DNA of 64,000 bases from assembly GCF_900188295.1 (NCBI RefSeq), contig NZ_FZNM01000003.1, positions 397,346-461,345 of the forward strand. Reading direction: 5' to 3'. The notes under the pieces were generated by a model that saw only the letters and a program-made list of their open reading frames with translations, ran no database searches and was not told the origin of the DNA. Source of the DNA: Paracoccus sediminis. GTDB lineage: Bacteria > Pseudomonadota > Alphaproteobacteria > Rhodobacterales > Rhodobacteraceae. Below are positions 31,999 through 42,369 of this stretch, piece after piece (position 1 is the stretch's first letter; every line of letters starts with the position of its first letter). Position numbers and translations under genes: made by a program.

Positions 31999-32685
31999 AT
32001 GAACACCAACACCCAGACAACCCGGCTTTACCATTCCGCCCTGTCGCCGTTCTGCCGCAAGGTGCGGCTGGTGCTGGCCGAGAAGCGGATCGAGGTCGAA
32101 CTGGTCGAGGAGCGGTACTGGGAAAGCCCGCCCGACCTGAGGCGCCGCAATCCCGCCGGAAAGCTGCCGGTGCTGCGCCATCGAGGCATCATGCTGGCCG
32201 AAAGCCAGGCGATCGTCGAATACCTGGACGAGGCCGTGCCCCAGCCCGCGCTGATGCCTTCGACTCCTCTGGAACGCCACGAGGTGCGCCGCCTGTGCGC
32301 CTGGTTCGACGACAAGTTCAACGCCGAAGTGACGGTTCCCATCCTGACCGAGCGTGTGTGGAAGAAGATCACCCGGCAGGGCCACCCCGACAGCCGGGTG
32401 GTCAAGGACGGCCTGCGCGCGATCAAGGACCATATCGATTATCTGGCCACGCTTCTGGAAACCCGCCGCTGGCTGGCCGGCGGCAGCCTGACCCTGGCCG
32501 ATTTCACGGCCGCCGCGCATTTTTCCTGCCTGGATTACATCTCGGATGTGGATTGGGACCGGTCGGACGTCCTGCGCGACTGGTACGCGACGATCAAGTC
32601 GCGCCCGGCCTTCCGGTCGATCCTGGCCGACCAGGTGCCGGGCATCCACCCCGCCCCCCATTATGCCGAGCTTGACTTCGGATAA
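31999..32685 (+). CDS. Glutathione S-transferase family protein
   Basis: 228 aa. The N-terminal thioredoxin-fold domain reads [21 protein letters not shown], has the cis-Pro [10 protein letters not shown] and the glutathione-binding [11 protein letters not shown]. The helical C-terminal domain includes [26 protein letters not shown], the N-capping box. The first residue of the SPFC motif could be the active Ser/Cys. Substrate unknown. The start MNTNTQT is chosen over an upstream ATG at 31936. Its 3' end overlaps the likely queG start by 23 bases. Confidence 0.93.
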   Translation: MNTNTQTTRLYHSALSPFCRKVRLVLAEKRIEVELVEERYWESPPDLRRRNPAGKLPVLRHRGIMLAESQAIVEYLDEAVPQPALMPSTPLERHEVRRLCAWFDDKFNAEVTVPILTERVWKKITRQGHPDSRVVKDGLRAIKDHIDYLATLLETRRWLAGGSLTLADFTAAAHFSCLDYISDVDWDRSDVLRDWYATIKSRPAFRSILADQVPGIHPAPHYAELDFG

Positions 32686-33814
32686 GGCCGGGGGGCCAGC
32701 CCCCCGCCCCCCCCGAGATATTTGGGCCAAGACAAAGAAGCATCTGGCCGCCGAAGCCGAGGCGGCGGGATTTTCGCGGATGCGGGTGACGACCCCGGAC
32801 GCGGTGCCCGAGGTTGCCCGACGGTTGCAGCAGTTCCTGGAGGCGGGACGGCACGGCCAGATGGCCTGGATGGCGGAACGGACCCATTGGCGCGGCGATC
32901 CCGCAGCCCTGTGGCCCGAGGCCAGATCGGTGATCGTGCTGGCCGAGCTTTATACGCCCGATCACGACCCCTTGGCGGTCCTGGACCAGCCGGACCGGGC
33001 GGCGATCAGCGTCTATGCCCAGGGGCGGGATTATCACGATCTGGTCAAGAAACGGCTGAAGCGCCTGGGGCGCTGGCTGATGGATCAGGCGCCGGGCGAG
33101 GCGATCAAGGTGTTCGTGGACACCGCGCCCGTCATGGAAAAACCCCTCGCGCAGGCGGCAGGCCTGGGATGGCAGGGCAAGCACACGAATCTTCTGTCGC
33201 GCGATCTGGGAAGCTGGTTCTTTCTGGGATCGATCTTCACCACCATCCCCTTGCCGCCTGACGCGCCCGAACGCGAGCATTGCGGATCCTGCCGCGCCTG
33301 CCTGGACGCCTGCCCGACCGACGCGTTCCCCGCACCCTTCCAACTGGATGCGCGGCGCTGCATTTCCTATCTGACGATCGAGCACAAGGGACCGGTCGAT
33401 CCGCAACTGCGGCCCTTGATGGGCAACCGGATCTATGGCTGCGACGACTGCCTGGCGGTCTGTCCCTGGAACAAGTTCGCCCGCGCCGGATCCGAGATGC
33501 GCTATCGCGGGGCCGAGCCCGCACCGCGCCTGGCCGATCTGGCGGCCCTGGACGACGCAGGCTTTCGGGAACGGTTCTCCGGCAGCCCGATCAAGCGGAT
33601 CGGACGCGACCGGTTCGTGCGCAACGTCCTGTACGCCATCGGCAATTCGGGCCGGGCGGATCTGGCGGACGTCGCGCGCGGCCTGACCGCAGATGGCGAT
33701 CCGGCGGTGGCCGATGCGGCCTGTTGGGCCATAGGGCGGCTGGAACGGGCGCAAGGCGTCACAACAGGAAATCGTCCGCGTCAAGATCGATGCGGCCCAG
33801 CAGGCGCACCATGA
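32663..33814 (+). CDS. queG: Epoxyqueuosine reductase
   Basis: Last step of tRNA queuosine synthesis: cobalamin-dependent reduction of epoxyqueuosine, with two 4Fe-4S clusters. Core signatures are [57 protein letters not shown] and [16 protein letters not shown]-terminal HEAT-like tail ([12 protein letters not shown]...ACWAIGRLE) is normal. The only in-frame ATG upstream of the conserved part is 32663, inside the GST gene. This gives an odd N-terminus ([19 protein letters not shown]) that translates a GC hairpin, so the true start may be a non-ATG codon near 32730. The last 19 codons overlap the convergent RTX gene. Confidence 0.94.
   Translation: MPSLTSDKAGGPAPRPPRDIWAKTKKHLAAEAEAAGFSRMRVTTPDAVPEVARRLQQFLEAGRHGQMAWMAERTHWRGDPAALWPEARSVIVLAELYTPDHDPLAVLDQPDRAAISVYAQGRDYHDLVKKRLKRLGRWLMDQAPGEAIKVFVDTAPVMEKPLAQAAGLGWQGKHTNLLSRDLGSWFFLGSIFTTIPLPPDAPEREHCGSCRACLDACPTDAFPAPFQLDARRCISYLTIEHKGPVDPQLRPLMGNRIYGCDDCLAVCPWNKFARAGSEMRYRGAEPAPRLADLAALDDAGFRERFSGSPIKRIGRDRFVRNVLYAIGNSGRADLADVARGLTADGDPAVADAACWAIGRLERAQGVTTGNRPRQDRCGPAGAP
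32687..32740 (+). repeat. GC hairpin plus GATATTTGGGCCAAGACAAAGAAG element
   Basis: CCGGGGGGCCAGCCCCCCG can fold into a tight hairpin and is followed by CCCCCCCCGAGATATTTGGG CCAAGACAAAGAAG. From experience, a very similar unit (GC hairpin, then GAGTATTTGGGCAAGA-type sequence) recurs between genes in Rhodobacteraceae. Here it is located in the 5' end of queG. A looser relative may occur at 43728-43800. Confidence 0.5.
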
Positions 33815-36800
33815 AGTCCGCCTGCCCATCGCCGTTCATGTCGGCCATGATGCGCGTTTCGGATCCGACATGCTGCCAGCGCACCTGCCGGGCCGCGCCG
33901 AACGGGTCGTCGTCGATATAGCGCAGGCGCAGCGCGCGCAGATCCAGATGATCCTCTCCGCCGACGAAATCCTGGATCACATCGATCCCCGAGCCGCGGC
34001 TTTCGGCGGTCGACACAAAACGGAACACGTCCGCGTCAAGCCCGCCGATCAGCACATCGGCGTCCAGGCCGCCCCGCAACGCGTCCCGGCCCGCCGCGCC
34101 GAACAGCGTATCGCGTCCCCCGCCGCCGTCCAGGCTGTCGTTTCCCGCATCCCCCCACAGCCGGTCCAGGCCGCCGCCGCCCCACTGCGCGTCACGTCCG
34201 TCGCCGCCCCGCAACCGGTCGTTGCCCGCGTCGCCCGCCAGGGAATCGTTGCCTCCCTCGCCCCACAGGGTGTCGTTGCCGTCGCTGCCGTAAAGGCGGT
34301 CGCGACCGGCGCCGCCGTGAACCAGATCCTGCCCGCGCCCCGCCCTGATGCTGTCGTCGCCCGAATCGCCGCGCAGCCGATCATGGCCCGTGCCGCCAGC
34401 CAGGGTATCGTTGCCCGCGCCCCCGGCCATCAGGTTGTCGCCCAGACGATCCCGGAGATAATCGTTGCCATCCTCTCCGATCATGGTGTCGTTGCCGCTG
34501 CCGCCATCCAGCCGGTCATGGCCCGCCCCGGCCCGCAGGGCATCGTTGCCGGCGCCGCCCAGGATCGTGTCGCGTCCGGCACCCGCGGTCAGGGCGTCAT
34601 TTCCCGACCCGCCGTCCAGGTGATTGTCGCCGCTGCCGTCATGCAGCAGATCGTTGTTGTCCTGGCCGAACAGGCGGTCATTGCCCGCCTCGCCCGACAG
34701 CCGGTCGTTGCCGGCGCCGCCCGCCAGATAATCGTTGCCGGTCCCGCCCCGCAGCCTATCCGTGCCCGCGCCCGCATACAGCGTGTCGTTGCCGTTGTCG
34801 CCGTAAAGCCGGTTGTGACCCCAGGCGTCCGTGATGCGGTCGTTGCCATCCTGTCCGTAAAGGATGTCGTTGCCAGCGGCACCGTTCAGCTGGTCGTTCC
34901 CGGCGCCTCCCTGGATCAAATCCCCGCCATGGCCGCCATCCAGATAATCGTCGCCGCCATCGCCATACAGCCGGTCGTCGCCGGCATCGCCATACGCCCG
35001 GTCGCCGCCGTCACCGCCGGACAGGACATCGCTGCCGTTCCCCCCCCGCAGCATGTCCGTTCCGATTCCCCCCATCAGGGTGTCGGCGCCATCCTCGCCC
35101 GACAGGGAATCGTCGCCGCCATGATCCCCCATCCGGTCGTTGCCCGAACCGCCCGTCACGGTGTCGTTGCCCAATCCGCCCTGCAGCGTGTCGTTGCCCG
35201 CCCCGGCCCGCAGGACATCGTCGCCGTCATCGCCCCACAGCTGGTCCATGCCCGCGCCCGCGATCAGCGCATCGTTGCCGCCTCCGCCGATCAGGCGGTT
35301 ATGGCCGTCCAGATCCTCGAGGTAATCGTTGTCATCCTCGCCCGACAGGGTATCGTTGCCCGATTCTCCGTACAGGCGGTCGGCGCCCGGCCCGCCTTGC
35401 AGAAGGTCGTCGCCGGTCCCGCCGCGCAGCGTGTCGCTGCCCAGCCCGCCGAGGATCAGATCCCTGCCGTCGTGCCCCAGCAGCATGTCATGGCCCGCAT
35501 CCCCGAACAGCGTGTCGTTGCCGGGCTGCCCCAGCAGATGATCGGCCCCGTCCCCGCCGCGCAACAGGTCGTTGCCCGCCTGGCCCTGCACGGTATCGTT
35601 CCCCGCCCCGGCCGAGGCGGTGTCGTTGCCGCCGCCCGCCTGGATCACGTCGGCGCCGGCCATGCCCAGCAGTTGATCGGCCCCCTCGGTGCCGAAAACC
35701 CAGGTGCCGACCGTTACGGGCCGACCCCCAGGATCGATCGTCACGGGATCCAGGGCGGGCAGCCAGTAATGGCCGATGGGAAACATGCCGTTGCCAAAGT
35801 CGGACGGCAGCAGGCCATCGCCCGATCTGGTCCGCACCTCGAGGATCGAATTGCCATAGGTGATCCGCATTCCCCAGGACTGTGGCGCAAAGTTCAACTG
35901 CCAGACGCTGCGGATCATGCCCAGCATCGACAGATCCAGCCGGTCCAGTCCCGGTTCGTAATCGGCGATCACCGCCCGGCCGTCAAAGCGGGTGACGGCA
36001 AAGACATCGGCCCCACCGCCGCCCGTCAGGGTGACGTTGGCATTGCCCGTCACCAGGATGTCGTCGCCTGCCCCGCCGTTCAGGGCCGTTGTCGCCGAGG
36101 TCGCCACAAGAACGTCGTCGCGCGCCGTGCCGGTGACAGCCCCCGATCCGGCGATGCTTGTCACCCCCGTCGCGCCGGGGTCGATGGCGATCTGCGTCAC
36201 CCCCGTTTCGCCGTCCGAGGTGACGAACAGCACGATCTTGCCGCCGATCGTCCTGGCCTCGATCGCGCTGACCTTGGCAAGGGTCATGGCATCGGTATCG
36301 ATGATGGTCTGCATGTGCAGAAGCCGGCCGTTCGGCAGCAGGGCAAGGATGCTGAGGCCGCCATCGGCGCCCCCCGCGATGACATAGCCGCGCCCGTCGA
36401 CCACCGCCGTCGCCAGCGCCGTCACCGATTGGAACCGGGTGGTCAGTTCGTCCACCACGTGATCGGTCGCGGTCAGCGCGCCCGTCCTGTCCACGCGGAA
36501 CACCGACAAGGACGACGAGGTCGCGCCCGCCACCACCAGAAAGCTGCGCCCGCCGAACTGAAGCGCGGCAGCGTCCGACGGGATGTAATATCCCGTCCCC
36601 TCGGCCGCGACATGGATCGCGCCCCGGCCCAGCACGCCGTCCGCCCCGATCGTCTGGGTCGCGATGAAATTTCCCAGCGCGGAAATGGCGACCACCAGGC
36701 GCTGCCCGTCGACCGTCATCTGGATCACCTTGTCCAACGATGCCTCGGCCGCGCTGGCAGGACGTGGCAGGGCGACGGACGACACCGGGGCCAGGGCGTT

Positions 36801-37268
36801 GTCGGTGCCGATTCGATGGACCTCCAGCGTCAGACTGTCCTGGCGGGCCGAAATCAGGAAACGGCCGTCGGTGCTGACCATCTGGTCGCTGGCCGACAGG
36901 CGCGCGCCGATCCGGTCGGCCGGGAAAAGCTGGCCGATGGCGCCAAGCGCGCCGGTGCTGCCCGCCGTCAGTCCCGCCACGCCCGCGCCGGAATAGCCTT
37001 CGACCAGCAGGCGCGCGCCCGCCTGCGTGTCCAGAACGGTGACGGCCGGCTGGGCGTGATAGGTCAGGCCGGCAGGGAAGGCCTGTCCCTGAACCATGGT
37101 CAGCGGGGTGCCGGGATCGCTGACGCGATAGCTGCTGATCCCGCCCCGCGTGCTTGCCGCGAACAGCAGCCAGGTGCCGCCGATGTTCGCCATCGCCAGA
37201 TCCGCCACGCCCGACAGCCATCGGCTCTGCCCGGTGCCCTGGGTGATTACGTGGCGGTACGAAATCAT
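33759..37268 (-). CDS. Large RTX protein with N-terminal propeller-like region, 1169 aa
   Basis: Residues 1-400 lack RTX repeats and show recurring short beta segments ([55 protein letters not shown]), suggesting a beta-propeller. A small RTX patch follows near 410. From about 535 to 1090 the chain is a long run of GGxGxD nonapeptides. The C-terminus ([20 protein letters not shown]...DADDFLL) is the serralysin-type end with a type I secretion signal. No protease motif is visible. The ATG at 37268 has an AT-rich leader upstream. A calcium-stabilised secreted adhesin or matrix protein is likely. It overlaps queG tail-to-tail by 56 bases. Confidence 0.9.
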   Translation of the reverse strand: MISYRHVITQGTGQSRWLSGVADLAMANIGGTWLLFAASTRGGISSYRVSDPGTPLTMVQGQAFPAGLTYHAQPAVTVLDTQAGARLLVEGYSGAGVAGLTAGSTGALGAIGQLFPADRIGARLSASDQMVSTDGRFLISARQDSLTLEVHRIGTDNALAPVSSVALPRPASAAEASLDKVIQMTVDGQRLVVAISALGNFIATQTIGADGVLGRGAIHVAAEGTGYYIPSDAAALQFGGRSFLVVAGATSSSLSVFRVDRTGALTATDHVVDELTTRFQSVTALATAVVDGRGYVIAGGADGGLSILALLPNGRLLHMQTIIDTDAMTLAKVSAIEARTIGGKIVLFVTSDGETGVTQIAIDPGATGVTSIAGSGAVTGTARDDVLVATSATTALNGGAGDDILVTGNANVTLTGGGGADVFAVTRFDGRAVIADYEPGLDRLDLSMLGMIRSVWQLNFAPQSWGMRITYGNSILEVRTRSGDGLLPSDFGNGMFPIGHYWLPALDPVTIDPGGRPVTVGTWVFGTEGADQLLGMAGADVIQAGGGNDTASAGAGNDTVQGQAGNDLLRGGDGADHLLGQPGNDTLFGDAGHDMLLGHDGRDLILGGLGSDTLRGGTGDDLLQGGPGADRLYGESGNDTLSGEDDNDYLEDLDGHNRLIGGGGNDALIAGAGMDQLWGDDGDDVLRAGAGNDTLQGGLGNDTVTGGSGNDRMGDHGGDDSLSGEDGADTLMGGIGTDMLRGGNGSDVLSGGDGGDRAYGDAGDDRLYGDGGDDYLDGGHGGDLIQGGAGNDQLNGAAGNDILYGQDGNDRITDAWGHNRLYGDNGNDTLYAGAGTDRLRGGTGNDYLAGGAGNDRLSGEAGNDRLFGQDNNDLLHDGSGDNHLDGGSGNDALTAGAGRDTILGGAGNDALRAGAGHDRLDGGSGNDTMIGEDGNDYLRDRLGDNLMAGGAGNDTLAGGTGHDRLRGDSGDDSIRAGRGQDLVHGGAGRDRLYGSDGNDTLWGEGGNDSLAGDAGNDRLRGGDGRDAQWGGGGLDRLWGDAGNDSLDGGGGRDTLFGAAGRDALRGGLDADVLIGGLDADVFRFVSTAESRGSGIDVIQDFVGGEDHLDLRALRLRYIDDDPFGAARQVRWQHVGSETRIMADMNGDGQADFMVRLLGRIDLDADDFLL

Positions 37269-37393
37269 CCTGTCCGTCGAATGCGAGTTTCAATGGCTGG
37301 CCCGACCGGGGCCGACAGCTAACAAAACCCTAACCAACGAATTTAGAGAAGCCTGCTTCCAGTTGAAGTTTAACGCAATATCTAACTAAATTT
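37269..37393 (-). promoter_or_regulatory. AT-rich leader of the large RTX gene
   Basis: 37310-37395 is markedly AT-rich (AACGAATTTAGAGAAG, GCAATATCTAACTAAATTTT) against the surrounding GC-rich sequence. It lies between cobA's 3' end and the RTX ATG, so it probably holds the RTX promoter. No specific box is proposed. Confidence 0.4.
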
Positions 37394-38134
37394 TTAAATT
37401 CCGAAGGCCAGCGGCCCGTACATGATGAGACCGGGCTGCAACACAGGGGCGGTTTCCAGCAGCCGGGCCAGATCGTCCACCGTGGTGCGGATCAGGCGTT
37501 GGTGGGGATGGCCCACGGCCTCGGCGAACAGCGCGGGCGTGTCGCCCGGCAGGCCATGGGCGCGCAGCCCCGCGGCCAGTTCGGGAAAGCTGCGCTGGCC
37601 CATGAACACCACCGTCGTGACCGCCGGGTCGGCGATGGCGGCCCAGTGGATGTCGTCCGGCAGGCGCCCGGTGACATCGGCGCCGGTGATGAACTGCACC
37701 CGCCGCGCGGTCAGCCGCCGTGTCAGCGGGATCCCCGCCGCCGCCGCCGCCGCGCTGGCCGACGTGACGCCGGGCACGATCTCGAAGGCGATGCCGGCGG
37801 CGGCCAGGGCGACCAGCTCCTCCTCCAGCCGTCCGAAGATGCCCGAATCGCCGGATTTCAGACGCACCACGCGTCGGCCCGCCAAAGCGTGTTCGACCAG
37901 CAGCGCGTTGACGTGATCCTGCCGGGCCGAGGGACGGCCCGCGCGCTTGCCCACCGCGATCAGTTCGGCCTGGGGATGGGCATGGTCCAGGACCGGCCCC
38001 GATGCCAGGTCGTCGTAAAGAACCACCTGGGCCTGGGCCAGACGGCGCACGGCCTTCAGCGTCAGCAATTCGGGATCGCCCGGCCCGGCCGAGACCAGGG
38101 ATACGAAGACGGAAGGGGTGGCGGGATCGGACAC
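37394..38134 (-). CDS. cobA: Uroporphyrinogen-III C-methyltransferase
   Basis: Methylates uroporphyrinogen III at C2 and C7 to precorrin-2, for cobalamin or sirohaem. SUMT motifs are present: VSLVSAGPGDPELLTLKAVR, VVLYDDLAS, VRLKSGDSGIFGRLEEE, VPGVTSASAAAAAAGIPLT and a C-terminal ITGADVTGRLPDD. About 246 aa is normal. The start is uncertain: GTG at 38134 (VSDPATPSVF) is chosen for length, TTG at 38164 is possible, and neither has a strong ribosome site. It has no CysG dehydrogenase domain and no cob neighbours; it is divergent from the photolyase. Confidence 0.93.
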   Translation of the reverse strand: MSDPATPSVFVSLVSAGPGDPELLTLKAVRRLAQAQVVLYDDLASGPVLDHAHPQAELIAVGKRAGRPSARQDHVNALLVEHALAGRRVVRLKSGDSGIFGRLEEELVALAAAGIAFEIVPGVTSASAAAAAAGIPLTRRLTARRVQFITGADVTGRLPDDIHWAAIADPAVTTVVFMGQRSFPELAAGLRAHGLPGDTPALFAEAVGHPHQRLIRTTVDDLARLLETAPVLQPGLIMYGPLAFGI

Positions 38135-38265
38135 AAGGCCAGCTTTCAGGGGCGGTTCACGCAAGAAATTCCGCTATATCACCCATGCGGCCTCTGGCAA
38201 TCCGCAGGGACATGAAACCTTTTGGTCCGCCGCGCGTGAACCGGGGATTGAACACGAGGCAAGCA

Positions 38266-39660
38266 ATGACCGTCATCTGCTGGTTCCGCCGGGTGCTGCG
38301 GCTGGACGACCACCCGGCCTTGGCCGCCGCCGCCAAGAACGGCGCGGTGATCGCGCTGGCGATCCTGGATCCCGCCGACGCCGCGGCCCATCCCGCATCG
38401 GCCCAGCGGCAGGCCATGGCCCTGCCGCCGTTGGACGCGGGGCTGCGCGCGCGCGGCAGTCGCCTGATCGTGCGCCGCGGCGATCCCGCCACGGTGCTGG
38501 CCCAGGTCGTCCGCGACAGCGGCGCGGTGGCCGTCCACACCTCCCAGGGCCTGCCCTTTGCCGGTGACGACGGCTTGCAGGCGGCCGTGGCGGGGGCGGG
38601 CGCCGTTCTGCACGTGCATCCGCTGGCCGATCTGGTCCCGCGCGGCAGCGTTCTGACGGGCAGCGGCACCCGGTTCAAGGTCTTCACCCCCTTCTGGCGC
38701 GCCTTGCGCCGCACGCCCATCGCCGAACCGCTGCCCGCCCCGCGCCTGACCGCGCCACCCGCATGGCCCGCCAGCGACGGCCCGGACTGGCCCGAGGCGC
38801 GCCGGGCGATGGATCGGGGATGGGATGTCGTGGCTCGTCATGTCCGGGCCGGAGAGGATGCCGCCCTCGACCAACTGGAGGCTTTCCTGAACCGCATCAC
38901 GGCCCGCTATGCCGAGGGCCGCAACCGTCCGGCCGATGACGACGCGACATCGGGCCTGTCGGATGCCCTGGCGGTAGGGGAAATCAGCGCCCGCCGGATC
39001 TGGCACCGGGCCATGGCCGCGCAGCAGGATGGCCAGGGCGGGATCGAGGATTTCCTGCGCGAACTGGCGTGGCGGGATTTTGCCCGCGATCTGTTCCATG
39101 CCTCGCCCAACATCGACCGGACGTGCTGGCGACCGGAATGGAACGATTTTCCATGGCGTGGCGACGGGCCGGATGCCGAGGCGTGGCGCCGCGGCAGGAC
39201 CGGCATCGCCATGGTGGACGCCGGGATGCGCGAACTGTTCGCCACCGGGCGGATGCACAACCGTGTGCGGATGATCGCCGCCAGCTTTCTGGTAAAGCAC
39301 CTGATGATCGACTGGCGCGTCGGCCTGGACTGGTTCGCGCGGTGCCTGACCGACTGGGACGCTGCCAACAATGCGATGAACTGGCAATGGGTGGCGGGCT
39401 GCGGGCCGGATGCCTCGCCCTTTTTCCGGGTGTTCAACCCGGATACGCAAGGCACGAAATTCGATGCCCGTCGTCGGTATCGCGACCTGTGGCTGGACCC
39501 CGATGCTGTCGGTGCACAGGAGTTTGCCGATGCGGCCCCTCGGTCGTGGCGGGTCGATCCGCACGACCGCCTCGCGCCGATGGTGGATCTGGACACGGGC
39601 CGCCAAAGGGCGTTGGACGCCTATGGCCGGTTCAAGCGCAGGGATCGGGCGGCGCGATAG
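38266..39660 (+). CDS. phrB: Deoxyribodipyrimidine photo-lyase
   Basis: Light-driven repair of cyclobutane pyrimidine dimers, with FAD and an antenna. 464 aa. The N-terminal antenna domain begins VICWFRRVLRLDDHPALAAA; FRR-x-LRxxDNxAL is the photolyase start. The FAD domain has the conserved WRDFARDLFHASPN, GRTGIAMVDAGMRELFATGRMHNRVRM, LVKHLMIDWRVGLDWF and WDAANNAMNWQWVAGCGPDASP. The tryptophans of the electron chain are present in these stretches. It ends inside the convergent TspO-like gene by 40 bases. Confidence 0.96.
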   Translation: MTVICWFRRVLRLDDHPALAAAAKNGAVIALAILDPADAAAHPASAQRQAMALPPLDAGLRARGSRLIVRRGDPATVLAQVVRDSGAVAVHTSQGLPFAGDDGLQAAVAGAGAVLHVHPLADLVPRGSVLTGSGTRFKVFTPFWRALRRTPIAEPLPAPRLTAPPAWPASDGPDWPEARRAMDRGWDVVARHVRAGEDAALDQLEAFLNRITARYAEGRNRPADDDATSGLSDALAVGEISARRIWHRAMAAQQDGQGGIEDFLRELAWRDFARDLFHASPNIDRTCWRPEWNDFPWRGDGPDAEAWRRGRTGIAMVDAGMRELFATGRMHNRVRMIAASFLVKHLMIDWRVGLDWFARCLTDWDAANNAMNWQWVAGCGPDASPFFRVFNPDTQGTKFDARRRYRDLWLDPDAVGAQEFADAAPRSWRVDPHDRLAPMVDLDTGRQRALDAYGRFKRRDRAAR

Positions 39661-40334
39661 GCCAGCAGCAGGGCCGCGACTGCGGCAATCGCCAGAACGG
39701 GCGGGTTCGCGGGCGACAGGTTCGCGGCCATGACCCCGGCCAGCGCCCAGACGACACCGGCGGGATAGGCCCATTCCGCAGGCCGCGCCGTCTGCACGCC
39801 CAGCGCCAGCGCGGCCACCCCCAGCAGACACAGGATCGCCGCCGCCTGTTCGGACAAGACGCCGTACCCGCCCAGCACCATGCCTAGCGACGCCCCCGTC
39901 GCCGCCGTCAGCCAGCCCGCATAGAGGGCGACCGGACGGACCTGCCAGATCGCGTCGCCCGTCCCGGCCCGCAGAAAGGCCAGGATGGCCGGCGCCAGCA
40001 TCGCCACGATCAGGACCGTGGCGCCGATCGGGGTGCGATGGGCCGTCTCGATCCAGAAGGTTCCCAGGACCAGACTGACCAGCAGGGCGGGGCGCATCGG
40101 CTGCCATTGGGGATCCTGGACCCGTTTCCAGACGCCAAACCCCGAACCCGCGATCAGCGAGGCATAGATCAGCCCCCAGATCGCAAAGGCCCAGCCCGCC
40201 GGCTGGATCGGCGGATCGTCCTGCGGGATCGGGAATTGGTCGGGCCGATAGCCGCCAAAGCCGTTCGACAGCATGGGCGACACGGCAAAGGCGATGGCTG
40301 CCAGAAGAACAAGAACGGACACAAGGCGGGGCAT
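39621..40334 (-). CDS. TspO/MBR-like tryptophan-rich membrane protein
   Basis: 237 aa with about six to seven membrane segments, starting MPRLVSVLVLLAAIAFAVSP. The region DDPPIQPAGWAFAIWGLIY matches the tryptophan-rich sensory protein motif PPxWxFxxxWxxxY in an altered form, and WKRVQDPQWQPMRPALLVSL follows. It is longer than classical TspO (about 160 aa) and belongs to a Rhodobacteraceae branch. TspO proteins bind porphyrins and can tune photosynthesis or stress genes; that role is not shown here. It overlaps phrB tail-to-tail by 40 bases and mobA lies upstream on the same strand. Confidence 0.82.
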   Translation of the reverse strand: MPRLVSVLVLLAAIAFAVSPMLSNGFGGYRPDQFPIPQDDPPIQPAGWAFAIWGLIYASLIAGSGFGVWKRVQDPQWQPMRPALLVSLVLGTFWIETAHRTPIGATVLIVAMLAPAILAFLRAGTGDAIWQVRPVALYAGWLTAATGASLGMVLGGYGVLSEQAAAILCLLGVAALALGVQTARPAEWAYPAGVVWALAGVMAANLSPANPPVLAIAAVAALLLAYRAARSLRLNRP

Positions 40335-40392
40335 GGAACCTGCACGCGAACGACGGGGACGCAGCGACAACGCAATGCCCCGGCGGTCGTTC

Positions 40393-40992
40393 CTAATCCG
40401 CAAGGCCCTGGGCGCGTGCCAGATCCCCGGCCGTGTTGATGTTGAAGAACGGATCGGCGGCAGGCGCGTCCCAGACGGCCGCCCTTGCCCCATGGTCCCC
40501 GGCAAACCCGCGCACCCGCCGCCCGCCCCCGGTCAGGAACGCCCGCAGGTCGCGGCGCAGCCCCACGGGCCACAGCCCGAAGGTGGGGTGGTCCGTCACC
40601 CGTCCCGTCCCGTCGCGGCTGGCGGCCAGGACGATCCCGCCGCCCGCCCCGGTCAGCCTTTCGATCAGATCGCCCGGAAAGAACGGCGTGTCGCCCGCCA
40701 CGCTGACGACCGCGTCGGCCCCCAGCGATGCGGCCCAGTCCATTCCCGCCAGGATCCCGGCCAGCGGCCCCGGAAAATCCGGCAGGCCGTCAGGCAGCAC
40801 CGGCAGGCCGAACCCGGCGAACCGCGCGGGATCGCCGTTGGCGTTCAGCGCCATGGCGCCGGATTGGGGAACCAGCCGCGCGACGATCCCCGCCAGCATC
40901 GGGCGGCCGCCCAACGGCAGCAGGCACTTGTCGCCGCCGCCCATGCGGGTGGCACGGCCTCCGGCAAGGATAATGGCAGGTGGACGGATCAT
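40393..40992 (-). CDS. mobA: Molybdenum cofactor guanylyltransferase
   Basis: Attaches GMP to Mo-molybdopterin for DMSO-reductase family enzymes. 199 aa with the nucleotidyltransferase start IILAGGRATRMGGGDKCLLP, then LNANGDPARF, DFPGPLAGILAGMDWA and VAGDTPFFPGDLIERL, in the family order. The ATG at 40992 is chosen; the open frame upstream has no family similarity. No mobB follows; the TspO-like gene is next on this strand. Confidence 0.95.
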   Translation of the reverse strand: MIRPPAIILAGGRATRMGGGDKCLLPLGGRPMLAGIVARLVPQSGAMALNANGDPARFAGFGLPVLPDGLPDFPGPLAGILAGMDWAASLGADAVVSVAGDTPFFPGDLIERLTGAGGGIVLAASRDGTGRVTDHPTFGLWPVGLRRDLRAFLTGGGRRVRGFAGDHGARAAVWDAPAADPFFNINTAGDLARAQGLAD

Positions 40993-41384
40993 GGTCCGGT
41001 TGTGACGTGGTGGGACCGCGCTTGCAAGCGGCCGTGTCTGGCGCGGCGTGGATGGTTCGTGAGGTGATCCCGCACCCCCCGCCGTTGCTGTCCCGGAACC
41101 GCCTTGCGACATGACCGACCGCCCCCTGTCAGACCCCGGCAGACCTGCCGGACCTGCCGGTTGCGGTCATCGTCGCTGATCCGGGCATCAGCAGGGACCG
41201 CCTGCATCTGGCGGACCTGTTGGCGCGCGTGAGGTCGAGGCCGTGCATCTGAATAGTTGACAATTTTACATGGCTGACTGATACCGGCGCGGACCTGCGG
41301 GACCGTGCGCCCGCGTTTCGGCCGCCGGACCTGTGGCCGCGCCCCGTCCGCGCCTTTTTCGCGGATCCAGATGCAAGGAACGCC
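40993..41384. promoter_or_regulatory. 392-base gap with a candidate exbB promoter
   Basis: No gene is recognisable here. TTGACA at 41258-41263 is followed by a 17-base spacer and GATACC at 41281-41286, a plausible promoter for exbB starting at 41385. The area around it (GAATAGTTGACAATTTTACATG) is the only AT-rich stretch in the gap. TonB-system genes are often iron-regulated, but no convincing Irr or RirA site could be assigned. Confidence 0.45.
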
Positions 41385-42365
41385 ATGACCCACCTGCCGC
41401 GCCCACGTCCAAGTATCGCCTTGGCGCTGGCTTGCCTGCTGGCCCCGATGGCCCCGATGGCTCATGCCCAAGCCACTGCGCCCGCCGCCCCGGAAATCCA
41501 GGCCCCGCAAGTTCGATCGCCGCAGATCCCGGCCCCGCCCCAGACCGCCGCGACGGCGGTCGCGGATCCCGCCCCCGAACCCGCCCTCGAACCCGTCGCC
41601 GATTTCCTGCCGCAGGCCATGCAGGATGCGCTTGCCCCGATCCTGACGCCGCCCGCCCGCGATCCGAACCTGCCCCACGACCTGTCGCCGATGGGCATGT
41701 TCTGGGCGGCCGACATCGTGGTCAAGGCGGTGATGATCGGGCTGGCCGTCGCGTCCGTCATCACCTGGACGGTGCTGGTGGTCAAGGCGCTGGAACTGTG
41801 GGGCGCCAGCGCGGCCGTGCAGGGCGGCATCCGCCGCATCGGGCGCGCGGACAGCCTGACCGCCGCCGTCGCCGCCAGCGGCACCCGCCGCGACGCCGTG
41901 TCCCGCATGATCCGGTCCGCGGCCGAGGAATACCGCCGGTCCCAGCCCGCCCTGGACGTGGCGGGCGATGCCGGCGTCAAGGAACGCGTGGAATCGCAAC
42001 TGGACCGGATCGAGGCCGTGGCGGGCCGCCGCATGGGCCGGGGCACCGGGATTCTGGCCACCATCGGATCGACCGCGCCCTTTGTGGGCCTGTTCGGCAC
42101 TGTCTGGGGGATCATGAACAGCTTCATCGGGATTTCCGAATCCCAGACCACCAATCTGGCCGTGGTGGCGCCGGGCATCGCCGAGGCGCTGCTGGCCACC
42201 GCCATCGGCCTGGTCGCGGCCATCCCCGCCGTGGTGATCTACAACGTCTTCGCGCGCGGAATCACCGGCTATCGCCTGCGGCTGGCCAATGCGGCGGCGG
42301 GGGTGCGGCAGCTGGTCAGCCGCGACCTGGATTTTCGGGGCGTGCCCCCCCGGCCCGAGGTCTGA
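41385..42365 (+). CDS. exbB: TonB-system energiser ExbB
   Basis: Proton-channel subunit that drives TonB-dependent outer-membrane transport. 326 aa. A signal-like N-terminus ([21 protein letters not shown]) and a Pro-rich periplasmic stretch precede three membrane spans: [20 protein letters not shown], then [23 protein letters not shown] and [22 protein letters not shown] with conserved Ala/Gly/Thr channel residues. The Pro-rich extension is typical of alphaproteobacterial ExbB. It heads exbB-exbD-tonB, with a four-base gap to exbD. Confidence 0.96.
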   Translation: MTHLPRPRPSIALALACLLAPMAPMAHAQATAPAAPEIQAPQVRSPQIPAPPQTAATAVADPAPEPALEPVADFLPQAMQDALAPILTPPARDPNLPHDLSPMGMFWAADIVVKAVMIGLAVASVITWTVLVVKALELWGASAAVQGGIRRIGRADSLTAAVAASGTRRDAVSRMIRSAAEEYRRSQPALDVAGDAGVKERVESQLDRIEAVAGRRMGRGTGILATIGSTAPFVGLFGTVWGIMNSFIGISESQTTNLAVVAPGIAEALLATAIGLVAAIPAVVIYNVFARGITGYRLRLANAAAGVRQLVSRDLDFRGVPPRPEV

Positions 42366-42369
42366 GGCC

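Noticed and set aside
33870..37322. Open frame of 1150 codons on the plus strand opposite the large RTX gene
   Set aside because: A shadow produced by the GGxGxD codon pattern; its translation is low-complexity (VVARxARQ repeats) with no family likeness.
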